Origin: an uncultured Ruminococcus sp.
GTDB taxonomy: Bacteria; Bacillota; Clostridia; Oscillospirales; Ruminococcaceae
NCBI GenBank assembly: GCA_947174965.1
Contig: CAMWKY010000088.1
Location: forward strand, 1 to 7,752
Length of the DNA stretch: 7,752 nt
Reading direction: 5' to 3'
The position numbers were made by a program, and so were the translations under genes. This document shows, piece by piece, positions 1 through 5,440 of the stretch. Numbering within the stretch: the first letter of the stretch is position 1; every line of letters starts with the position of its first letter. The notes beneath the pieces are model-generated. The model was not told where the DNA came from and did not search any database. It saw only the letters and a program-made list of their open reading frames with translations.

Positions 1-1
1 T

Positions 2-220
2 ACAGATACAGGTGAATTTTATTGCAGAGAACCTTTCAGGCATAACTGGTCTTTTCATGTTTCTGAAGTCAGGAATTTCCATATTCTCAAAGGCAGGCAA
101 AGCGGTTTTATTTTAGAACCTGCATTCCGTTTCTTTGTTTATGACAGAAAAATCACTGTTCCTGCTCACAAATCAAAAAAATTAAAGCAATATCTTGAAG
201 ATTACAAATATACTAACTAA
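2..220 (+). CDS. C-terminal end of an unrecognised protein (5' end outside window)
   Basis: An open frame enters from the left edge and ends at TAA 218-220, giving the last 72 residues of a protein with no start codon in the window. It is a real coding end rather than noise, because it stops three bases before a strong terminator hairpin. The visible part is rich in aromatic and basic residues (two Trp/Phe-rich stretches, then FRFFVYDRKITVPAH) and finishes in a lysine-rich helix-like tail, KSKKLKQYLEDYK. The alternation of short hydrophobic strands followed by one helix would fit the end of a small PH-like or similar beta-rich domain, but this is a guess from pattern only. I recognise no family and assign no function. 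It is transcribed independently of the downstream beta-glucosidase gene, being separated from it by the terminator and a new promoter. Confidence 0.7.
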   Translation, partial: TDTGEFYCREPFRHNWSFHVSEVRNFHILKGRQSGFILEPAFRFFVYDRKITVPAHKSKKLKQYLEDYKYTN

Positions 221-249
221 AGGCGGACAGAAATTTGTCTGCTTTTTTT
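221..249 (+). terminator. Rho-independent terminator of the partial gene at 2-220
   Basis: GCGGACA (223-229) pairs with TGTCTGC (236-242) with one G-U pair and a six-base loop, extendable by A221 and G222, and is followed directly by seven T residues (243-249). It begins right after the stop codon at 218-220, so it ends that transcript and insulates the next promoter. Confidence 0.88.
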
Positions 250-260
250 ATAAAAAACTA

Positions 261-289
261 TTGCAAAATGCTGAAATATTTGTTATAAT
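261..289 (+). promoter_or_regulatory. Vegetative (sigma-70/SigA-type) promoter of the beta-glucosidase operon
   Basis: TTGCAA (261-266) and a perfect TATAAT (284-289) are separated by exactly 17 bases. Transcription would start near 296, leaving a leader of roughly 33 bases before the ATG at 329. I found no convincing catabolite-responsive (cre) site or other long dyad around it, so how this promoter is controlled cannot be read from the sequence. Confidence 0.85.
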
Positions 290-315
290 TATATGTGATG
301 ATTAATTCGTGAAAT

Positions 316-320
316 GAGGA
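316..320 (+). promoter_or_regulatory. Ribosome binding site that fixes the beta-glucosidase start
   Basis: GAGGA at 316-320 lies 8 bases before the ATG at 329. The earlier in-frame ATG at 314 overlaps this site and has no purine-rich site of its own upstream, so the ATG at 329 is the better start. Confidence 0.75.
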
Positions 321-328
321 TTTGCTCT

Positions 329-3067
329 ATGAATAAAATTCTTGACTGGGAAAAATACCTGAAAATTGCATCGCAGACTGTTTCAGAAGGAATTGTAATG
401 CTCAAAAATGACAACTCTGCACTTCCTCTGTCAAAAAATGAGATTATTTCAGTTTTCGGACGTATACAGCTACACTACTACAAAAGCGGTACAGGCTCGG
501 GCGGTATGGTTAATGTATCAAGAGTTGTAAGCATTGTGGACGGTCTTATTGATGCAGGTGTAAAACTAAATGAGGACTTGCTTGACGTTTACAAAAAATG
601 GACGGCTGAAAATCCCTATGATGTCGGAACAGGCTGGGGAGCTGAACCATGGGCGCAGAAAGAAATGCCACTTGATGATGAACTTGTAAGAAAATCCGCT
701 GAAAAAAGCAATACTGCTATTGTAATAATCGGCAGAACAGCAGGTGAGGAACAGGACGTTAAATATAAAGCAGGTTCATTCTTATTGACAGATGTCGAAA
801 AAGATATGCTAACAAAAGTCCGCAGGGGATTTGAAAAAGTAATTGTTTTACTTAATACTGGTGGACTTATTGACCTGAACTTCATTGAGGACTGCAACCC
901 CGATTCCATTCTGTACGTATGGCAGGGCGGTATGACTGGCGGAACAGGTACGGCAATGGTTCTTACGGGTGAAGTCTCGCCATCTGGAAAACTTCCTGAT
1001 ACTATCGCATACAATATCGAAGATTATCCCTCACACAAATATTTCGGTGACAAAAATAAAAATTTCTATGCAGAAGATATTTACGTCGGCTACAGATATT
1101 TTGATACTTTCGCACCCGAAAAAGTTCGTTATCCGTTCGGCTATGGACTTTCATATACAACTTTTAAAACAGAATATCTTGCTTCTGATGATGCAGATAT
1201 AAGAATGAATATATATGTCCATGTTACGAATACAGGCAGATACAGCGGAAAAGAAGTTGTTTTGGCGTACGTCGAAAAACCGCAGGGCAAACTTGGTCAG
1301 CCGAAAAAAGTTCTTTGCGGATATGCGAAAACAAAAACTCTTTCACCAAATGAATCGCAGGATTTATGCTTTGAGATTGACTTCAGTGAATTTGCTTCTT
1401 ATGACGATTCAGGCGTAACGGGTCACAAAAACTGCTGGATACTTGAAAAGGGCGAATACAGGTTTTATGTTGTTACCTCTGAAGAAACGATTTATATTGA
1501 TTATGTCGGAATAGCAGATGATTTTATTGTAAAGGAATGTATTCAGGCTCTTGCACCTGTTGAACCGTTTGAGCGTATGGCAAATCATGGCGGACTTGTC
1601 TTTGAATCTGTTCCGCTGAATGAAGTTGACGAAAATACAAGGCATATTGAAAATATTCCACAGGAACTCACATATACAGGCGACAAGGGAATAAAACTTG
1701 CTGATGTATACCGCAATAAAAACACTCTTGACGAATTTGTCGCACAGCTTTCAGATGAAGAACTTGCCTGCATCATACGTGGTGAGGGCATGGGAAGTCC
1801 ACGTGTTACAGCAGGTACAGCAAGTGCATTTGGCGGAGTTGCCGACTGTCTCACAAAATACGGAATCCCTACAGCCTGTTGTGCTGACGGTCCTTCTGGT
1901 ATGCGCCTTGACTGTGGTACAAAAGCATTCAGTCTGCCAAATGGCACATTGATTGCATCTACATTCAATACTGAACTTATCAGCGAACTTTTTGAACTTC
2001 TTGGACTTGAAATGGCATCAAACAAAGTAGATTCTCTTTTAGGTGCGGGAATGAATATTCACCGTCACCCACTGAACGGACGTAATTTTGAGTATTTTTC
2101 GGAAGACCCCTATCTTACAGGCACTATGGCATCTGCTGAACTTATCGGACTGCATAAGTCAGGTGTAACAGGAACATTAAAGCATTTCTGCGCAAATAAT
2201 CAGGAAATGAACAGACATTTCCTTGAATCAGTTGTGTCTGAACGTGCATTGCGTGAAATATATCTTAAAGGATTTGAAATTGCGGTAAAATATGGTAATG
2301 CCGACAGCATCATGACAACATACGGCAAGCTCAACGGCTTATGGACAGCAGGAAGTCTTGACCTTAACACGCAGATTCTCCGCAATGAATGGGAATTTGA
2401 CGGAATTGTCATGACTGACTGGTGGGCGCATATAAACAGACGTAACGGCGAACCAGATAAAACTGATTTTTCAGCTATGGCACAAGCACAGAATGACTTG
2501 TATATGGTATGTGCAGAGGGTGGAAACAATGACGACAACACGCTTGAAAGTCTTGCATCAGGTGATTTGAAGCGTGCAGAGTTACAGCGCAATGCAAAAA
2601 ATATCTGTAAATTCCTGCTCCATACAAACGCACTTAAACGTCTTATCGGTGAAGATGATACAGTTGAAATTATAAACCGCCCTGCTGATGAAATTGACTC
2701 TGATGAGCCTGTTATATTCTATGAACTTGACGGAAATTTTACACTCGATTTAAGCGGAATAAAATCCGAAAAGGGAAAAGACTACAGATTTGCACTTACT
2801 GTATTAAATCCGGGTTTGTATAAAGTCACTGTTACAGCATCGTCTACACAAAGTAAACTGGCGCAGATTCCTTTAACTCTCTTTGCAATGGGAACGGCAA
2901 GTGCTGTATTTACGTGGAACGGTACGGACGGCAAGCCTGTTTCGTTCTCGAAAGTTATACCAATGTTTTCACGATATTCAACTTTAAGACTTTATTTTGC
3001 ACAGAATGGTCTTGACCTGATAAGTATAAATTTTGAGATTACCAACAAAACAGAACGTAATTTTTAA
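329..3067 (+). CDS. Family 3 glycoside hydrolase, beta-glucosidase type, with inverted domain order
   Basis: The 912-residue protein hydrolyses non-reducing terminal beta-glycosidic bonds, most likely beta-glucosides such as cello-oligosaccharides. Domain order is reversed relative to most GH3 enzymes. The alpha/beta 'C' domain comes first (about residues 12-275; EGIVMLKND near 21, the GEEQD motif whose first Glu, 140, aligns with the acid/base of Thermotoga Bgl3B, and the GYGLSYTTF end at 271-279). A fibronectin-III-like segment follows (about 285-395), then the TIM barrel (about 465-765) with ADGPSGMR (519-526), GRNFEYFSEDP (584-594), KHFCANNQE (618-626) and TDW with nucleophile Asp697. The last 130 residues are beta-rich and unassigned. 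Known family: R. albus and Butyrivibrio enzymes share this order and approximate length. No signal peptide is seen, so it is probably cytoplasmic, acting on imported sugars. It is first in a four-gene run. Substrate could also be a xyloside or another glycoside. Confidence 0.93.
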   Translation: MNKILDWEKYLKIASQTVSEGIVMLKNDNSALPLSKNEIISVFGRIQLHYYKSGTGSGGMVNVSRVVSIVDGLIDAGVKLNEDLLDVYKKWTAENPYDVGTGWGAEPWAQKEMPLDDELVRKSAEKSNTAIVIIGRTAGEEQDVKYKAGSFLLTDVEKDMLTKVRRGFEKVIVLLNTGGLIDLNFIEDCNPDSILYVWQGGMTGGTGTAMVLTGEVSPSGKLPDTIAYNIEDYPSHKYFGDKNKNFYAEDIYVGYRYFDTFAPEKVRYPFGYGLSYTTFKTEYLASDDADIRMNIYVHVTNTGRYSGKEVVLAYVEKPQGKLGQPKKVLCGYAKTKTLSPNESQDLCFEIDFSEFASYDDSGVTGHKNCWILEKGEYRFYVVTSEETIYIDYVGIADDFIVKECIQALAPVEPFERMANHGGLVFESVPLNEVDENTRHIENIPQELTYTGDKGIKLADVYRNKNTLDEFVAQLSDEELACIIRGEGMGSPRVTAGTASAFGGVADCLTKYGIPTACCADGPSGMRLDCGTKAFSLPNGTLIASTFNTELISELFELLGLEMASNKVDSLLGAGMNIHRHPLNGRNFEYFSEDPYLTGTMASAELIGLHKSGVTGTLKHFCANNQEMNRHFLESVVSERALREIYLKGFEIAVKYGNADSIMTTYGKLNGLWTAGSLDLNTQILRNEWEFDGIVMTDWWAHINRRNGEPDKTDFSAMAQAQNDLYMVCAEGGNNDDNTLESLASGDLKRAELQRNAKNICKFLLHTNALKRLIGEDDTVEIINRPADEIDSDEPVIFYELDGNFTLDLSGIKSEKGKDYRFALTVLNPGLYKVTVTASSTQSKLAQIPLTLFAMGTASAVFTWNGTDGKPVSFSKVIPMFSRYSTLRLYFAQNGLDLISINFEITNKTERNF

Positions 3068-3072
3068 AGGAG
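3067..3072 (+). promoter_or_regulatory. Ribosome binding site overlapping the beta-glucosidase stop codon
   Basis: AAGGAG lies 8 bases before the ATG at 3081 and shares its first base with the last base of the upstream TAA (3065-3067). This selects ATG 3081 over the earlier in-frame ATG at 3033, which lies inside the beta-glucosidase gene, and suggests translational coupling. Confidence 0.85.
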
Positions 3073-3080
3073 ATTTTATT

Positions 3081-3638
3081 ATGAAAACTGAATTTCTTGC
3101 TGAATACATCAGACACCCTAAAACTGTCGGGGCAGTTGCACCAAGCAGTAAATATCTTGCTAAAAATATGATTAAGAATATTGACTTTGAACACTGTTCC
3201 GTTATTGCAGAATATGGCGCAGGTATGGGAATATTTACAGAAGAAGTCATCAGGCATAAGAAAAGAGATACTAAATTTATTGTGATAGAACGTAATGAAC
3301 ACTTTTACAAGATTCTACGCAGAAAATTTGCAAAATGCCATAATGTTTTTGTGATTCACGGCAATGCTCAGAATCTCAGGAAGTACATGAAAAAATGCGG
3401 TGTAGATTCTGTAGACTACATAATATCGGGACTCCCTTTTGCGTCACTTCCGCATGACATATCAGACAAAGTTCTTGCAGAGACAAGAAAAATAATCAAA
3501 GAAAGTAGCGGAAAGTTCATAACATTCCAGTATACGCTGTTTAAAGTAGGACTTTTCAGAAGATTTTTTGATATTGTCGATACTGATTTTACGCTCAAGA
3601 ATATTCCACCCGCTTTTGTACTCACCATGACTTCATAA
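3081..3638 (+). CDS. SAM-dependent methyltransferase, phospholipid N-methyltransferase / rRNA dimethyladenosine-like family
   Basis: A 185-residue class I methyltransferase. The opening (FLAEYIRHPKTVGAVAPSS, 5-23) is the signature of the small COG3963-type phospholipid N-methyltransferase group, which is related to KsgA/Erm rRNA adenine dimethylases. The SAM-binding glycine loop is EYGAGMGIFT (44-53), followed by the acidic ribose-contact motif VIERN (68-72), GNA (94-96) and SGLPF (116-120), the last replacing the NLPY of true KsgA/Erm enzymes. Two deviations stand out: Tyr45 where this group usually has Leu-Gly or Gly, and Asn95 where GDA is usual. The protein lacks the C-terminal helical RNA-binding domain of KsgA, which favours a lipid or other substrate, but the substrate cannot be read from sequence. 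It follows the glucosidase by 13 bases and precedes the ArsC-like gene by 15, so it is probably co-transcribed with both. Confidence 0.85.
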   Translation: MKTEFLAEYIRHPKTVGAVAPSSKYLAKNMIKNIDFEHCSVIAEYGAGMGIFTEEVIRHKKRDTKFIVIERNEHFYKILRRKFAKCHNVFVIHGNAQNLRKYMKKCGVDSVDYIISGLPFASLPHDISDKVLAETRKIIKESSGKFITFQYTLFKVGLFRRFFDIVDTDFTLKNIPPAFVLTMTS

Positions 3639-3653
3639 CAGAGGGATTTACAT

Positions 3654-3995
3654 ATGAATATACAGATTTTCGGCACAAAAAAGTGCTTTGATACAAAAAA
3701 AGCTGAACGATATTTCAAAGAGCGTGGAATAAAATTTCAGCTTATTGACATGAACGAAAAAGGCATGAGCAAAGGTGAATTTACATCAGTAATGCAGTCT
3801 GTCAAGGGTATTGATAATATGATTAATGAAAATGCAAAGGACAAAAATACTCTCACGCTTATGAAATATCTGCTTGACAGCGATAAAGAAGATAAGCTTT
3901 TTGAGAATCAACAGCTTATTAAAACTCCCGTTGTAAGAAACGGGAAAAAGGCTACAATAGGTTATTGCCCTGAAATCTGGAAAGATTGGGAATAA
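3654..3995 (+). CDS. ArsC/Spx/YffB-family thioredoxin-fold protein
   Basis: A 113-residue protein with the ArsC-type thioredoxin fold. It starts with strand NIQIFG, then the active-site loop TKKCFDTKKA (8-17) with a single nucleophile-position Cys11 in a CxxT arrangement, close to the CDTxKKA of YffB proteins and unlike the CxxC of Spx. The second signature, LIKTPVVRNGKKATIGY (88-104), contains the cis-proline (Pro92) typical of the fold. Length matches the family (about 110-130). In E. coli ArsC three arginines bind arsenate; here Lys90 occupies the usual Arg of the RPvv motif and no clear equivalent of the mid-protein Arg is visible, so true arsenate reductase activity is doubtful. A glutathione- or thiol-linked redox role, or an Spx-like regulatory one, is equally possible. 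GAGGGA at 3641-3646 is the ribosome site. No arsenic-resistance genes (arsR, arsB, acr3) lie nearby. Confidence 0.85.
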   Translation: MNIQIFGTKKCFDTKKAERYFKERGIKFQLIDMNEKGMSKGEFTSVMQSVKGIDNMINENAKDKNTLTLMKYLLDSDKEDKLFENQQLIKTPVVRNGKKATIGYCPEIWKDWE

Positions 3996-4024
3996 TATAT
4001 TTTAATTAAAGGAGACTTGATATT

Positions 4025-5365
4025 ATGGGACTTATAAGAGCAGTTGTAGGTGGTATCAGTTCAACACTTTCTGACACATACAAAGACTATTTCTATTGTG
4101 ATGCTATTCCGACTGATATACTCGTCAAAAAAGGACAGAAAAAAATCGGCAAAAAAACAGTAGGTTACAAACAGGACAGCAATATAATCACAAACGGAAG
4201 TATTGTTGTTATAAACGAGGGTCAGTGTATGATTATTGTTGACCAAGGTCAGGTTGTTGAATTATGTGCAATTCCCGGTGAATACACATACGATACATCA
4301 ACTGAACCAAGTATTTTTTATGGAAGTTTAGGAACGAGCATAAAAGAAACGTTCAAGACAATTGGCAAACGTATCTCATTTGGCGGAGGTACTGCACATG
4401 ACCAGAGAGTTTATTATTTCAACATCAAGGAAATTTCAGATAACAAGTTCGGTACGTCAACCCCGATTCCTTTCAGAGTTTCTTACGCTGATTTAGGAAG
4501 AAGTTTTACTGTCGGACTGCGTTGCAACGGTGTGTACTCATACATGATTAAAGACCCGCTTTTATTTTATCAGAATGTATGCGGAAATGTTTCAGAAACA
4601 TATGACAGAAAACAGCTTGATAACACTCTTTACAGTGAGTTTATGAGTAAATTACAGCCGGCTCTTGCAAAACTCACTTCCTCCGTGAGATATGACGAAC
4701 TTCCTCTGCATACAGAAGAAATAACAGAGGTTATGAAGGATATACTCAAAAAGGAATGGAGAGAAGCACGTGGCATTGAAATTTTTAAAGTTGCAATAAA
4801 GTCTGTATCAATTCCAAAAGAGGACGAAGACAACATTAAGAAATACGAAGACATGGCATGGAATACAAATCCACTCAATGCCGCTGCTAAAATGGTAGAG
4901 GCGCAGAGTTCATCAATGAATACAGCGGCAGGAAATGCAGGCGGTAATGCTATGGGATTCTATGGAATGAACATGGCGCAGGCTATGGGCGGTATGAATA
5001 CTCAAAATCTCTTTAATATGGGATTACAGCAACAGGCAAATCAACAGCAGGCTAATACATGGAAATGCTCCTGCGGTTCTTCAAATACGGGAAAATTCTG
5101 TGCAAACTGTGGTAAAGAGAAGCCAGATTCAAATAGTGAGTGGAAATGTTCATGCGGTGCTGTAAATAGCGGAAAGTTCTGTGCAAACTGCGGAAAGCCA
5201 AAACCTGCTGACGACAAATGGACCTGCTCTTGCGGTGCTGTAAACAACGGAAAATTCTGTGCAGACTGCGGAAAACCAAAACCTTCTGACGACAAGTGGA
5301 CCTGCTCTTGCGGTACTGCAAATACTGGAAAATTCTGTGCAAACTGCGGAAAACAGAAGCCATAA
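4025..5365 (+). CDS. YdjI-type SPFH (stomatin/prohibitin) protein with four C-terminal zinc ribbons
   Basis: A 446-residue protein of the COG4260 / YdjI group, often labelled 'virion core protein' in databases. Residues 1-30 (GLIRAVVGGI then YKDYFYCDAIPTDILV) form the typical start, followed by the SPFH/Band-7 domain (about 25-280) ending in SIPKEDEDNIKKYEDM. A Gly/Met/Asn/Gln-rich linker (about 285-345) leads to four near-identical zinc ribbons at 346-364, 373-391, 399-417 and 425-443, each W-[KT]-CSCG-x2-N-x-GKFCA-[ND]-CGK, with two CxC/CxxC pairs able to bind one zinc. Family knowledge: YdjI of Bacillus subtilis is a membrane-recruited SPFH protein expressed with envelope-stress genes. No transmembrane helix is evident, so membrane attachment would be peripheral or through partners. 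AAAGGAG (4008-4014) lies 10 bases before the start. Last gene of the run; the terminator follows about 45 bases later. Confidence 0.9.
   Translation: MGLIRAVVGGISSTLSDTYKDYFYCDAIPTDILVKKGQKKIGKKTVGYKQDSNIITNGSIVVINEGQCMIIVDQGQVVELCAIPGEYTYDTSTEPSIFYGSLGTSIKETFKTIGKRISFGGGTAHDQRVYYFNIKEISDNKFGTSTPIPFRVSYADLGRSFTVGLRCNGVYSYMIKDPLLFYQNVCGNVSETYDRKQLDNTLYSEFMSKLQPALAKLTSSVRYDELPLHTEEITEVMKDILKKEWREARGIEIFKVAIKSVSIPKEDEDNIKKYEDMAWNTNPLNAAAKMVEAQSSSMNTAAGNAGGNAMGFYGMNMAQAMGGMNTQNLFNMGLQQQANQQQANTWKCSCGSSNTGKFCANCGKEKPDSNSEWKCSCGAVNSGKFCANCGKPKPADDKWTCSCGAVNNGKFCADCGKPKPSDDKWTCSCGTANTGKFCANCGKQKP
5060..5353 (+). repeat. Four tandem in-frame repeats encoding zinc ribbons
   Basis: Units start at 5060, 5141, 5219 and 5297, giving spacings of 81, 78 and 78 bases. 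Each encodes a 19-residue ribbon plus a short K-P-rich spacer (KPKPADDK-like). Units 2 to 4 are close to identical at DNA level, for example the shared stretch GACGACAA[AG]TGGACCTGCT before units 3 and 4. This points to recent internal duplication and a copy number that could vary between strains. Confidence 0.9.
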
Positions 5366-5403
5366 CAATAAACTCTATACTATAACACATTTTTTCATTT
5401 TTC

Positions 5404-5439
5404 AAAAAAATCCCCTGAAAAAAATCAGGGGACTTTTTT
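5404..5439. terminator. Bidirectional rho-independent terminator between convergent transcripts
   Basis: TCCCCTGA (5411-5418) pairs perfectly with TCAGGGGA (5425-5432) around an A6 loop. Seven A residues precede it (5404-5410) and six T residues follow (5434-5439), so it has a U-tract in either direction. It lies 38 bases after the SPFH stop codon and one base beyond the glnN stop codon on the other strand, so both transcripts would end here. Confidence 0.93.
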
Positions 5440-5440
5440 A

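Noticed and set aside
290..328. Catabolite-responsive (cre) site near the beta-glucosidase promoter
   Set aside because: ATTAATTCGTGAAATG has a CG core but too few matches to the TGNAANCGNWNNCA-type consensus and no clear dyad.
616..1014. 132-residue open frame on the - strand inside the beta-glucosidase gene
   Set aside because: Ser/Pro/Thr-rich shadow of a strong coding gene, with no recognisable domain. The same reasoning applies to the other antisense frames at 1585-2025 and 2200-2592.
969..1952. Short + strand frames (969-1202, 1215-1418, 1698-1952) inside the beta-glucosidase gene
   Set aside because: They overlap conserved GH3 domain sequence in other frames and have no family features. 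No frameshift is needed because the GH3 frame is intact throughout.
3033..3080. Longer start for the methyltransferase at ATG 3033
   Set aside because: It lies within the beta-glucosidase coding region, lacks a ribosome site, and would add 16 residues before the usual family N-terminus at ATG 3081, which has AAGGAG at 8 bases.
5060..5353. Regularly spaced repeats that could be mistaken for a CRISPR array
   Set aside because: The period is in frame with the SPFH gene, the 'spacers' are also similar to each other, and the units encode Cys-rich zinc ribbons.
4025..5365. Viral or prophage origin suggested by the 'virion core protein' label of this family
   Set aside because: The label is historical. 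The protein is an SPFH/YdjI-type bacterial protein and no phage genes lie around it.
5041..5405. Three repetitive - strand frames opposite the zinc-ribbon repeats
   Set aside because: Their internal repeats only mirror the tandem ribbon repeats on the + strand; no ribosome site or independent family signal is present.
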